A stretch of 9,710 nt of DNA. It comes from Candidatus Thorarchaeota archaeon SMTZ1-83 (GTDB lineage Archaea > Asgardarchaeota > Thorarchaeia > Thorarchaeales > Thorarchaeaceae). Shown here piece by piece: positions 1-6,209 of the stretch; within the stretch, counting starts at the first letter, position 1, and every line of letters begins with the position of its first letter. The position numbers and the translations under genes are program-made. Under the pieces are notes generated by a model. It was not told the origin of the DNA. It searched no databases and worked only from the letters and a program-made list of their open reading frames with translations. The stretch spans positions 1 through 9,710 of the forward strand of contig LRSK01000020.1 in NCBI GenBank assembly GCA_001563325.1, given 5' to 3'.

Positions 1-27
1 GCGGCGCTCTGACAAAGTGCGCTGAAG

Positions 28-46
28 ATTAGTCTAATATTCTTAG
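28..46 (+). promoter_or_regulatory. Candidate promoter/operator for the ICMT-like gene
   Basis: ATTAG-T-CTAAT (28-38) is a perfect inverted repeat with 5-base arms that runs into the AT-rich CTAATATTC (34-42), which resembles an archaeal TATA box. A start site about 25 bases further on would leave a leader of roughly 35 bases containing the GGAG site at 87-90. This is based only on pattern and position; AT-rich short palindromes arise by chance. Confidence 0.25.
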
Positions 47-98
47 CTGATTGATTGTATGTCAAGAAGACCCGCGTTGTGTTCTAGGAGAAATAGAG

Positions 99-758
99 AT
101 GGATAGTAGCACACCGGATTCCACAGAGAAGACCGAATTATCTACCATCGCCGCGCCCGAAGGTCAGACTGAAGTAGAAAAGGCCGAAATCGGCCCGCCC
201 GGTGGATTCAGGTCACGGATAACGGGAATCATCGCGGCTATACTGCCTCTACTGCAGTCAATTCCACCGCTGTGGATATGGGGAGGATTGATGACTATTC
301 CACTCATCAGTTATCTAGCATTAATGTTCACATCCTCCCCCTTGAACTTCTTCGCAGCAATATTCACTCTGTTCTTTGGGGGGTTCATTTGGGAGTTGAT
401 TATCGCCGCGATTGGACTTGTGGTGCTGATCTTCTCCATTGTGCATCTTAGAAGAGGAAAGAAGGCGGGGCTTGTCAGGACTGGCCCCTACACACTAGTC
501 CGGCACCCTCAGTATCTTGGTGTGATTCTGTTCACTCTGACGCTCACTACTCGGAGCTACTGGATAATAACTCACACATTTGGGATGAGCTTCTTGGGCC
601 CGAATGAAACGCTAGCAGTCTGGTTTGTGACCCTCCTCGCATACATGATTCTTGCAGGTGTGGAGGAGTTGCACCTTGGAAAGGTCTTCGGTGTCGATTA
701 TCAGGATTATCGGCGAGATGTGGGATTCATTTTGCCCTATCTGAAGACAGAAAGATAG
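99..758 (+). CDS. Isoprenylcysteine carboxyl methyltransferase (ICMT)-like membrane protein
   Basis: 219-residue multi-pass membrane protein of the ICMT/PEMT-like family of integral membrane methyltransferases. Seen: a polar, acidic N-terminal 40 residues, hydrophobic stretches at about 42-78, 84-117, 142-161 and 172-191, then the family signature TGPY...RHPQYLG (R135-G141) followed by VEELHLGKVFG..Y..Y (E189, E190 and the FG-x2-Y-x2-Y segment), which in ICMT enzymes forms the S-adenosylmethionine pocket. The frame is open back to a TTG at 51, but the ATG at 99 follows GGAG (87-90) with 8 bases between, so I start there. The substrate is unknown: known relatives methylate prenylated cysteines or lipids, and this signature alone cannot separate them. 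The last 147 bases overlap, tail to tail, the reading frame of a small minus-strand gene. The family is fairly secure; the reaction is inferred. Confidence 0.82.
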   Translation: MDSSTPDSTEKTELSTIAAPEGQTEVEKAEIGPPGGFRSRITGIIAAILPLLQSIPPLWIWGGLMTIPLISYLALMFTSSPLNFFAAIFTLFFGGFIWELIIAAIGLVVLIFSIVHLRRGKKAGLVRTGPYTLVRHPQYLGVILFTLTLTTRSYWIITHTFGMSFLGPNETLAVWFVTLLAYMILAGVEELHLGKVFGVDYQDYRRDVGFILPYLKTER

Positions 759-971
759 TGCTTTCTTGAGGGAGGAAACAAACTCCGCTTCGTCGTGTTC
801 GATTCTCTGCTTCACAGCCTTCCAAGTCGTGGAACAGTCTTTGTAATCCACGCCAAGCAACTCGTGGATCTGTCTGTCAATTTCGCGCTTGTTCTCCTTT
901 GTGACCTCGACGCCGATTTTCTCGAAAAGACGTGTGATATGTCGAAGATAGCAGGTCAAATCACTCACCAC
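612..971 (-). CDS. Small helical protein with antisense C-terminal run-on
   Basis: 119-residue frame, starting GTG at 971 (GTG at 968 and TTG at 959 are alternatives; GGTGAG at 969-964 would serve the TTG). Residues 6-72 look like a genuine compact helical protein: YLRHITRLFEKIGVEVTKEN, then a REIDRQIHELLGV segment and CSTTWKAVKQRI, with a charged amphipathic pattern. I have the impression of a small conserved archaeal protein but cannot name the family or a function. Residue 72 falls exactly on the complement of the ICMT-like gene's stop codon, and residues 73-119 are read entirely antisense to that gene, lack the helical charge pattern and are Cys/His rich. I infer that the native protein ended near residue 72 and lost its stop, or suffered an indel: both other frames stop within about 13 codons there. 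The N-terminal part is moderately credible; the tail is doubtful. Confidence 0.5.
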   Translation of the reverse strand: MVSDLTCYLRHITRLFEKIGVEVTKENKREIDRQIHELLGVDYKDCSTTWKAVKQRIEHDEAEFVSSLKKALSFCLQIGQNESHISPIILIIDTEDLSKVQLLHTCKNHVCEEGHKPDC

Positions 972-1007
972 TGATACAACACTGGAAGACCCCTGCCTAA
1001 CGGACTT

Positions 1008-1192
1008 TCAAGTGTTTTCCTGTTTCCTTCGAATCTCATCAATCATCCCAATTGTCCTTTGCATCAGACACCTGAAATGGATCACTGCCGTCACGCCCTC
1101 ATTGGCGTCCATCACAGCTGCACATTTCGCGTCCAGCGCACGATAAATGTCAAGAATTGCTCAAGGCTTAAATGGGAAAATGAGCTATTCAT
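1008..1192 (-). pseudogene. Frame-disrupted small gene remnant, unknown function
   Basis: Between the small helical protein (start at 971) and the divergent peptidase-like gene lies a minus-strand stretch that reads like protein but has no intact frame. ATG at 1192 opens MNSSFSHLSLEQFL, then the frame closes. One base over, the frame from about 1154 continues as DIYRALDAKCAAVMDANEG and onward to IGMIDEIRRKQENT, ending at TGA 1010-1008. The codons of the second part have a strong purine-any-pyrimidine rhythm and the product is an amphipathic helix-like sequence. A single missing base near TTCTTGAC (1156-1149) would join the two into about 61 residues. Alternatively only a 34-residue product from ATG 1112 is made. 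The ATG at 1192 sits inside the leader of the opposite gene, which weakens the N-terminal half. I do not recognise a family. The rest of 972-1211 holds only the promoter described at 1166. Confidence 0.33.
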
Positions 1193-1203
1193 CTTTGGGA
1201 GGT
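1166..1203 (+). promoter_or_regulatory. TATA-like box and strong ribosome site for the 1212 gene
   Basis: GCTTAAAT (1166-1173) resembles an archaeal TATA box, with purine-rich CAAGG just before it. A start about 25 bases downstream would fall at about 1195, directly before the ribosome site GGGAGGT (1197-1203), which is 8 bases from ATG 1212. The ribosome site is the clear part and decides the start of the following gene; the TATA call is inferred. Confidence 0.45.
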
Positions 1204-1211
1204 CTTCCGGT

Positions 1212-2459
1212 ATGAGAGGGAGATACGCGCCGCCCGCTGGTTATATGCTAGTTAAGCATACGCCGCTCTCAAGAAACAGAGTGCTTCTGGACAGCTCTAG
1301 GAAGAGGAAAGTTGCTGTGGGCAGCATTGTGTTTATTCTGGTTCCATTCGTTGTACTATTAGACGCACACAGGGCAATTACGAGTCTGCCTCAGTATCAA
1401 GACGTTCTTGTCGTGTCCATAGGAAACGATCGAGCCACCAGAACCACATCTGGCATCGTTACAGAAACTCTGGCTCAGATTCAAGATGAGTATGCAAAAC
1501 AGGGCTCTGAAAGCAGCGAAATCAACGAAATTGGCCGAGGAGTAGTTGCTACGTGGGTTCACGGAACTGAAACCACAGACACTTTGAGAACTAGAAGAGG
1601 ATTGAGAACAGCCACGATTGACAGTAGCATCTCAAGCTTGGCTTCAGACCTTTCCAAGTATAGAGTAGGTCTTCTGGTAATAGTTGCACACGGTGAAGAA
1701 ACCGGAATCGTTCAGGAATCTTCAACCGAGCAACATCTGACTTGGGATGACCTGATTGGATTCACGGCCGTTCCAAGACCAAGTCTGACTGTCATTGCTA
1801 GCTGCTATGGTGCGAATGCAGCTAAATATGGCTCGAACGTGATTGGCTTCGAGGGCGTAATTGATGCGTTCCTCGCGGGTCATGTAACGTCGCTCTTGTT
1901 GATGCAGCTCTTTCCGCAGACTCCGAGTCATATGGTAGCGGATGCCATTGCTAGTATTTCAGCGCGGGCAGAGGGTCTAGTGACCGGCAGTCGGGAGATT
2001 CTGCCACTTGGCTGGAAGCGAGACTGGGCAAACTTCAGAACCTATTTCATAGCAATGTGCTTTGCAGTGTTCTTCGTAGGAGCCTACTACGTCAGATGGT
2101 CAATCATAGGGATTCTGGGTGCAATTCTGGCAGCAACGACTGGCTTTGTGATTGGACTGATCTTCCAGAACCTCTTGAACTTCATTCGTGGCACGGTCGG
2201 TGTTGCAATAGGTGTACTCGATCCAAATGCTGGAAAGGTATTCAATGCAGTCATAGGCGTCATATTGAGCTATGGGTCATCCGCTTTGACTCCACTTCTA
2301 TTGCCTTCGATCATCGCGGCACTGCGGTACGTGATAAGTGGAACAATGGTGGCCTTGGTAATGGCGGACACACCAATGCCATGGGTAAAGCTGGCGGCAA
2401 TCAGTGCGGGCGCAATAGGAATCGTTTCGATTATCGATACGATTGTACAACTGTTCTAG
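1212..2459 (+). CDS. Membrane-anchored clan CD (caspase/CHAT/legumain-like) peptidase-fold protein
   Basis: 415 residues. Seen: basic RKRK (30-33) before a membrane segment (about 34-50); a soluble region (about 60-270); then about five membrane segments (near 277-294, 297-318, 343-364, 366-385, 391-412). The soluble region follows the clan CD plan: a first strand DVLVVSIGND (64-73), a helical stretch, a third strand LLVIVAHGEETG with His160-Gly161, the helix WDDLIGF (178-184), and a fourth strand LTVIASCYG with Cys198. A hydrophobic strand ending in HG, and another ending in [AS]C about 40 residues later, is the catalytic His/Cys dyad arrangement of caspases, CHAT, gingipains and legumains. 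By the positive-inside rule the domain would lie outside the membrane (inference). The frame is open upstream to 1059, but ATG 1212 has the ribosome site GGGAGGT 8 bases before it. The next membrane-protein gene follows after 31 bases, suggesting one transcript. The fold and dyad are my reading of motifs; activity, specificity and subfamily are unknown. Confidence 0.65.
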   Translation: MRGRYAPPAGYMLVKHTPLSRNRVLLDSSRKRKVAVGSIVFILVPFVVLLDAHRAITSLPQYQDVLVVSIGNDRATRTTSGIVTETLAQIQDEYAKQGSESSEINEIGRGVVATWVHGTETTDTLRTRRGLRTATIDSSISSLASDLSKYRVGLLVIVAHGEETGIVQESSTEQHLTWDDLIGFTAVPRPSLTVIASCYGANAAKYGSNVIGFEGVIDAFLAGHVTSLLLMQLFPQTPSHMVADAIASISARAEGLVTGSREILPLGWKRDWANFRTYFIAMCFAVFFVGAYYVRWSIIGILGAILAATTGFVIGLIFQNLLNFIRGTVGVAIGVLDPNAGKVFNAVIGVILSYGSSALTPLLLPSIIAALRYVISGTMVALVMADTPMPWVKLAAISAGAIGIVSIIDTIVQLF

Positions 2460-2490
2460 ACCAATTAGAAGTGGCTCGAGGACGAGAAAC

Positions 2491-3375
2491 ATGAACTCGG
2501 ACAAGGAACTTGACTTGGTTCAATCCATTCTTGATGCGATAGTGCAACCGCATCTGGTCTACAGGACTGGTTTCTCTGTCCGACGAGCCACTCATTTCTC
2601 TATCATTGCAGGACTGTTCATGGTAGCTGCCTTTCAGACATTCGTTGCTGACGGAGGGCTCATAACTTTCATCGTATTGCTGGCCCTTGCATTTGTCTTC
2701 TTGTTTCTAGAGTTGATTGACCTCTCTCGGGCGTTCTTTTTCATAATGACCGCCGAATCAGATCGAAGGATGGCAAATACCGTCTTTGCAAACTCTTTGA
2801 TGACTGAGCGTTCAGAAATGACACTCAAAGAGTTCCGTGCCTATAATATCCGTGTCTTTGAAACAAGTAGCACTGAGCGCCAAGAGTCTGGCTTGCTGGC
2901 GATAATCGTATCGATCTTTCTGATTGCCTTTGATTTGTGGGTTGGGCCCTCTGCGGAACCCATTAGGTATGGCGTTCCTTTCTTGGTGCCAATAGCGGTG
3001 GTAGGAACACTCCGCGTCACATGGATCCTGTTCTGGGCACTGGTAATCTTCTTCAATGGCATAATCGGAATCATTCTGTCCTGGTATTCGTTGACTGGAA
3101 TATCACGTTGGAGCAAACGGACTGACAACGAAGTGTATCTGGAGGCAGAGAGATTGGCATCCAAACACCCAATCCAGGTGAAGAAGACCTTTGAAGAAGC
3201 TATGGCACTGCTTCTTTCTGCAAGAACGGGCGACCTCGAGGCCCAAGAAGAAGTGGCTCGCGCGACTCTAGAGAGTGAGAAACAAGATGCACAGATAGCA
3301 CGAATCATGCAGATACTGAGAGTAACAATCGTCGTCGTAATGATAATCGACGCTTTGGTGTTCCTGCTCTTTTGA
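2491..3375 (+). CDS. Unrecognised multi-pass membrane protein, partner of the peptidase-like gene
   Basis: 294 residues, no family recognised. Seen: a short amphipathic N-terminus; membrane segments at about 36-52, 56-76, 134-151, 161-172 and 178-200; a long charged cytoplasmic-looking region at about 205-275 that includes a helical segment rich in Ala, Glu and Arg (233-272); and a final C-terminal membrane helix (277-294) ending at the last residue, so the charged region is tethered at both ends. The segment 88-133 between the second and third membrane segments is also polar (Arg, Glu, Thr). The start ATG 2491 follows GAGG (2478-2481) with 9 bases between; the open frame upstream (from 2443) overlaps the previous gene and is ignored. 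Its position 31 bases behind the clan CD-like gene suggests a shared transcript and perhaps a shared complex; that is inference from spacing only. Confidence 0.7.
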   Translation: MNSDKELDLVQSILDAIVQPHLVYRTGFSVRRATHFSIIAGLFMVAAFQTFVADGGLITFIVLLALAFVFLFLELIDLSRAFFFIMTAESDRRMANTVFANSLMTERSEMTLKEFRAYNIRVFETSSTERQESGLLAIIVSIFLIAFDLWVGPSAEPIRYGVPFLVPIAVVGTLRVTWILFWALVIFFNGIIGIILSWYSLTGISRWSKRTDNEVYLEAERLASKHPIQVKKTFEEAMALLLSARTGDLEAQEEVARATLESEKQDAQIARIMQILRVTIVVVMIIDALVFLLF

Positions 3376-3573
3376 ACTATTCCAATGAGAAGAAGTCATT
3401 TGGAGTATGTTCGTTTCTACTACAAGATACTCAACTTCTGCCACTCTTCTTCGTAGACAAGCAATATAGCTCATAAGAAGGAGGGCAAGTCAGTCACCTA
3501 TGGCTCGTTTACGAAACCGTCTGGCGACCGACTTCTCATCAACTGTCTGCGTTTCCGCGAAGAAACGGCTCTA

Positions 3574-3738
3574 CTACAATAGAATGTAGGCTGCTACTAG
3601 CAACAGCACGTACAGTATGTGACCAGCAATGGTATAGGCTTTGGGAATTCTAATGTTGTGCTTGGTCACAGCTTCCTGAGCTGCCCAGCAACCCAGGATA
3701 GAAATGACTAGGAGTGCTGTAAAAAGGATCCAGTCCAA
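3574..3738 (-). CDS. 54-residue two-helix membrane protein, paralogue of its upstream neighbour
   Basis: A small gene starting TTG at 3738 and stopping TAG at 3576-3574. It begins one base after the stop of the preceding minus-strand gene (TAG at 3742-3740), and a strong ribosome site GGAGG (3752-3748) lies inside the end of that gene, 9 bases before the TTG, so the two are almost certainly cotranslated. Seen: helix 1 at about 3-22 with CWAAQE (17-22), a short basic loop NIRIPKAY (28-35), helix 2 at about 36-54 with H40 and Y43. An ungapped alignment with residues 34-78 of the neighbour (counting from its ATG at 4018) gives 17 identities in 45 positions, including Leu-Leu-Val, Ser-Ile, Cys-Trp, Ala, Glu, Val, Pro, His, Leu-Tyr and Ala-Tyr. 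Function unknown. The conserved Cys, Glu and His inside or beside the membrane could bind a cofactor or metal, but nothing here shows it. Confidence 0.68.
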   Translation of the reverse strand: MDWILFTALLVISILGCWAAQEAVTKHNIRIPKAYTIAGHILYVLLLVAAYILL

Positions 3739-3739
3739 T

Positions 3740-4012
3740 CTACTCAACCTCCAGACTCAGTTTGCTTGCATTCCTTCTGATAGACAGAGGGTATGCCACC
3801 AGTACTACGGCTATGTACAGTCCATGAAAGACCGCCAAGGGAACTAGGGGCATCGTCAAGGCAGCTGCTTCTACCACTTCCATGGCCATCCAGCAGATTG
3901 CGATTGAAACCACTAGTAAGACTCCAAATACCTTGTGCCAACTTCGGCCCGACACTTCATCGGGAGCGTCAACCGTTGTTGTCAAATCCTGTGAACTTAT
4001 CCTTTCGACCAT
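3740..4012 (-). CDS. Small membrane protein (about 90 residues), first of a paralogous pair
   Basis: A polar N-terminus of about 25 residues (VERISSQDLTTTVDAP..) is followed by two membrane helices, about 28-51 and 58-78, and a basic, polar tail (RRNASK). The first helix carries ICWMAMEVVE, the second begins PLAVFHGLY; these Cys-Trp, Glu, Pro, His and Tyr positions recur at identical spacing in the 54-residue protein encoded immediately downstream, so the pair looks like a tandem duplication. Two ATGs are possible: 4018, only 2 bases after AAGG (4024-4021), or 4012, with 8 bases between. I chose 4012. It is transcribed divergently from the Lrp-like regulator across about 160 bases, which makes that regulator a possible controller (inference). 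No family recognised. Confidence 0.66.
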   Translation of the reverse strand: MVERISSQDLTTTVDAPDEVSGRSWHKVFGVLLVVSIAICWMAMEVVEAAALTMPLVPLAVFHGLYIAVVLVAYPLSIRRNASKLSLEVE

Positions 4013-4170
4013 TTTCATTACCTTGCGAACTTATTCGTATGATTGACTTGTCAGGAAACTACATAGGGGCTTGGCAATTCTGGATTGAAAGAAACGCAGA
4101 TATCAGACGGAATAGATACGGAAATTGAATCATACACTTCAAGAATCGAAAGACAGCACGGTGATTCCTG

Positions 4171-5097
4171 GTGGACTCCCTAGACAAGGCAATAATCCTC
4201 GAACTCAGCAACAGTTGTCGGACATCGTTCTCGGATCTCGCAAAGAAGCATGACGTGTCCGTGAACACGATAAAGAATCGTGTAGAGGACCTTCTTGAGA
4301 AGAAGATCATAATGGGTTTTGACGTCCAGTTGAAGCTTAGCCTGCTAAATGCTAGCTTCGCCTTGGCCATCCTCTATCTGAAGGACCAAGCATCACGGGA
4401 AGTCGTATCTGAATTAGGGAGTAGTCCTTTCATAATGGCTACTGGAATTGGTGTTGAGCCGGAAGGGTTCGCGATTGCAGTCTATCGAACCAGCACTGAG
4501 CTGAGTCGGGCCGTGCAACATCTCAAGTCTAATGACGCAGTCAAAGAAGTCGATGTTTTCCAGGTTCTGCCACCTCCATCTTCAATGGAATCAGTCCCTC
4601 CCTCAAAAGGACTGAATGCACTCAAGAAGATCGACTGGAAGATACTCTATCATCTTAGATGGAACGGAAGAATGCCTCTGAAATACTTGGCGAAGCTGGT
4701 GGGCAAGTCAGTACCCACAGTCAGGAAACGTCTAGAGTTCATGAGAAATCACGACATGATTTATGAGACAACCATTCTGAACATTGGAGCAGTGGGAGAA
4801 GGGATGGTCATCACTTTCGGAGTGGAGATACCTGGACTGACTCCTGATGAGCAGCTCGATATTGAGAAGACGGTCATCAGTGCTTTCGAAGACAACTACT
4901 GGGCCAGCTGGATGTCGGTGGACAAGCCACTGATATTCCTGACTTTTCAGGCGTCAAATGCTCTAGAGGCGGCTAGGATACGCGATGGGATTGCAGGGAT
5001 ATTCCCTGAGAGTCAAATCGTTGCACAGTCAATAAGTGGAATGTGGGAGTATTTCAGAGATTTCCGAGATACCATCCTCGAGGAGAAGGCAAGCTAG
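4171..5097 (+). CDS. Tandem Lrp/AsnC-like transcriptional regulator with two winged helices
   Basis: 308 residues. Seen: a first winged helix-turn-helix (about 1-50), LDKAIILELSNSCRTSFSDL then the recognition helix SVNTIKNRVEDLLEKKII; a ligand/oligomer-type segment (about 51-135); a linker PPPSSMESVPPS (134-145); a second winged helix (about 151-198), IDWKILYHLRWNGRMPLKYL then SVPTVRKRLEFMRNHDMI; and a second alpha/beta segment to the end. Ordinary Lrp proteins are about 150 residues with one such unit, so this is a double-unit form. The GTG start has GGTGA (4160-4164) 6 bases before it. Such proteins bind DNA near genes for amino acid or energy metabolism and respond to small molecules. The gene ends 12 bases before the end of the convergent reductoisomerase-like gene and diverges from the small membrane-protein pair; which of these it controls is not visible. 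The DNA-binding role is secure, the target unknown. Confidence 0.82.
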   Translation: MDSLDKAIILELSNSCRTSFSDLAKKHDVSVNTIKNRVEDLLEKKIIMGFDVQLKLSLLNASFALAILYLKDQASREVVSELGSSPFIMATGIGVEPEGFAIAVYRTSTELSRAVQHLKSNDAVKEVDVFQVLPPPSSMESVPPSKGLNALKKIDWKILYHLRWNGRMPLKYLAKLVGKSVPTVRKRLEFMRNHDMIYETTILNIGAVGEGMVITFGVEIPGLTPDEQLDIEKTVISAFEDNYWASWMSVDKPLIFLTFQASNALEAARIRDGIAGIFPESQIVAQSISGMWEYFRDFRDTILEEKAS

Positions 5098-5109
5098 TGA
5101 ACTGTGTCT

Positions 5110-6135
5110 TCAAGCCTTGGAACGGAGCCTCTTCCTGACCGCAGCATCAAGGTACACAATAGGCACGTCACGTGCCATCTCCTTCATTTCCTTGAGCGTT
5201 TCCAGGTTTCTGCCATACTCCTCAGTGAACTCTCTGGCGAAAGAGCCGTCTTGTATCTCACGCAGAGACAGTTGCATCTGCTCACGTAGTTCAGGATTCG
5301 CATACCGGATTCCTCGAGACATGCTACCGTACTGACTCGTGGGAGAATGAAGATCCAGCTGTTTCAGGGTGCCCATCTCTGCAATCTTCGCCATAGTATA
5401 GGCAAGTTCACCAGACATGTAGATCTCTATGAGAACGGCCTCTGGCGGGTAGCCTGCCTCAATAGCAACATCAACTGCCGAGGTGAGAACCTGTCCCAAT
5501 GGGGGACCAAAGCACTGTTCGTTGAACAGATCGAGTTCGGCCTCTTGCCTGAAAGTCAATTCAAGTACCACTCCTCCTGGCTTGGTTGCGCCTATGCCCT
5601 TCGCAATGGCAAGAGCAACTTGCTTCGCCTTGCCCGATTGGTCGTTGTGGACGGCAATGAACGCGTAAAACCCTCTACCTTCGATATAGGCCTGTCTGAC
5701 ACCGACACCTATCATCCGCGGAGCAACTAAGACTATGTCTACATTATCTGGAGGTTTGATCATCCCGAACGTAATGTTGTAGCCGGATGCGAAACAGAGA
5801 ACCTTGTCAGGTGTCAGAGCTGGCGAAATGCGCTCTGAGAAGACTCTGGGTTGGACCTCATCAGGAATTAGTAGTAGGATTACTCGAGCCCTCTCAACTG
5901 CACTTTGAATCTCAAGTACTTCGAAACCATCTGCTTCAGCAGCTTTCCAGGATTCGTCGGGGATAGTTCCGACAATGACATCGAGTCCGCTCTCCTTTAG
6001 ATTGAGTGCCTGAGCCCTCCCCTGATTCCCGTAACCGATGACTGCCACCACTCCGTCCAAGTTGTCGAGATTGGCATCCTCATCGAAGTATATTGGAGTG
6101 TCCAACTTAGGGGTTCTATCATCCTCGACTGGCAT
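5110..6135 (-). CDS. Divergent ketol-acid reductoisomerase (IlvC)-like dehydrogenase
   Basis: 341 residues, class I length. Seen: PIYFDEDANLDNLDG (14-28), Rossmann motif GYGNQGRAQALNL (34-46), LLIPDEVQ (88-95), then a knotted helical domain with LDLFNEQ (201-207), EAGYPPE (226-232), E237, E243, E253 and SPTSQYG (264-270). In true enzymes these hold the Mg ions and the substrate-binding Ser: Asp202, Glu206, Glu237, Glu243 and Ser264 match. But the catalytic His of the [AS]HGFNI motif is Ser117 (ASGYNI), the second His is Thr122, and the Lys of VAPK is Arg140 (VAPRMIG). Two residues are also inserted between the Glu237 and Glu243 ligands. The cofactor loop after Gly56 (TIPDES) is short and acidic, suggesting NADH rather than NADPH. 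So the fold is confident but ordinary acetohydroxyacid isomeroreduction is doubtful, and no other branched-chain gene is nearby. No ribosome site precedes ATG 6135; it may be leaderless. Confidence 0.85.
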   Translation of the reverse strand: MPVEDDRTPKLDTPIYFDEDANLDNLDGVVAVIGYGNQGRAQALNLKESGLDVIVGTIPDESWKAAEADGFEVLEIQSAVERARVILLLIPDEVQPRVFSERISPALTPDKVLCFASGYNITFGMIKPPDNVDIVLVAPRMIGVGVRQAYIEGRGFYAFIAVHNDQSGKAKQVALAIAKGIGATKPGGVVLELTFRQEAELDLFNEQCFGPPLGQVLTSAVDVAIEAGYPPEAVLIEIYMSGELAYTMAKIAEMGTLKQLDLHSPTSQYGSMSRGIRYANPELREQMQLSLREIQDGSFAREFTEEYGRNLETLKEMKEMARDVPIVYLDAAVRKRLRSKA

Positions 6136-6154
6136 GGACTAAGAACGAACTCAG

Positions 6155-6170
6155 CTCGATATCACTGTGC
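6155..6170 (-). promoter_or_regulatory. Candidate TATA-like element for a leaderless reductoisomerase transcript
   Basis: On the minus strand GTGATATCGAG lies with GATATC centred about 26 bases before ATG 6135, the spacing expected of a TATA box for a leaderless archaeal transcript; the gene has no ribosome site. Nearly the same string, CACAGAGTGATATCTAG, recurs at 6437-6421 ahead of the small winged-helix remnant. Evidence is positional only. Confidence 0.25.
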
Positions 6171-6209
6171 TGTTTCTGGTGACTTGCCTCAGATCGTCTA
6201 AGAAGTTGC

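Noticed and set aside
1059..1211. N-terminal extension of the peptidase-like gene to the start at 1059.
   Set aside because: The extension is Cys/His rich and unlike a signal or domain, and GGGAGGT eight bases before ATG 1212 marks the start.
3268..3474. Minus-strand frame of 68 codons across the end of the 2491 gene.
   Set aside because: Largely antisense to a convincing membrane protein, with a low-complexity His/Asp/Tyr tail and no ribosome site.
3550..3567. CGTTTC-N6-GAAACG hairpin just past the end of the 54-residue gene, a possible terminator.
   Set aside because: The stem is only six bases and no T-rich tract follows on the minus strand, so it is not a supportable terminator.
3478..3589. 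AAGGAGGG followed by ATG 3500 and a 29-codon + strand frame.
   Set aside because: Spacing of 14 bases is too long, the product (MARLRNRLATDF...) resembles nothing, and it runs into the opposite small gene. The rest of 3376-3573 shows no gene.
4039..4128. 29-codon + strand frame (MIDLSGNYIGAW...) in the divergent region before the regulator.
   Set aside because: No ribosome site, no recognisable pattern, and it occupies the likely promoter region of both flanking genes.
5110..6135. Reading the enzyme as a standard ilvC of branched-chain amino acid synthesis.
   Set aside because: Both motif His residues and the VAPK Lys are replaced and no pathway neighbours are present, so no gene symbol is given.
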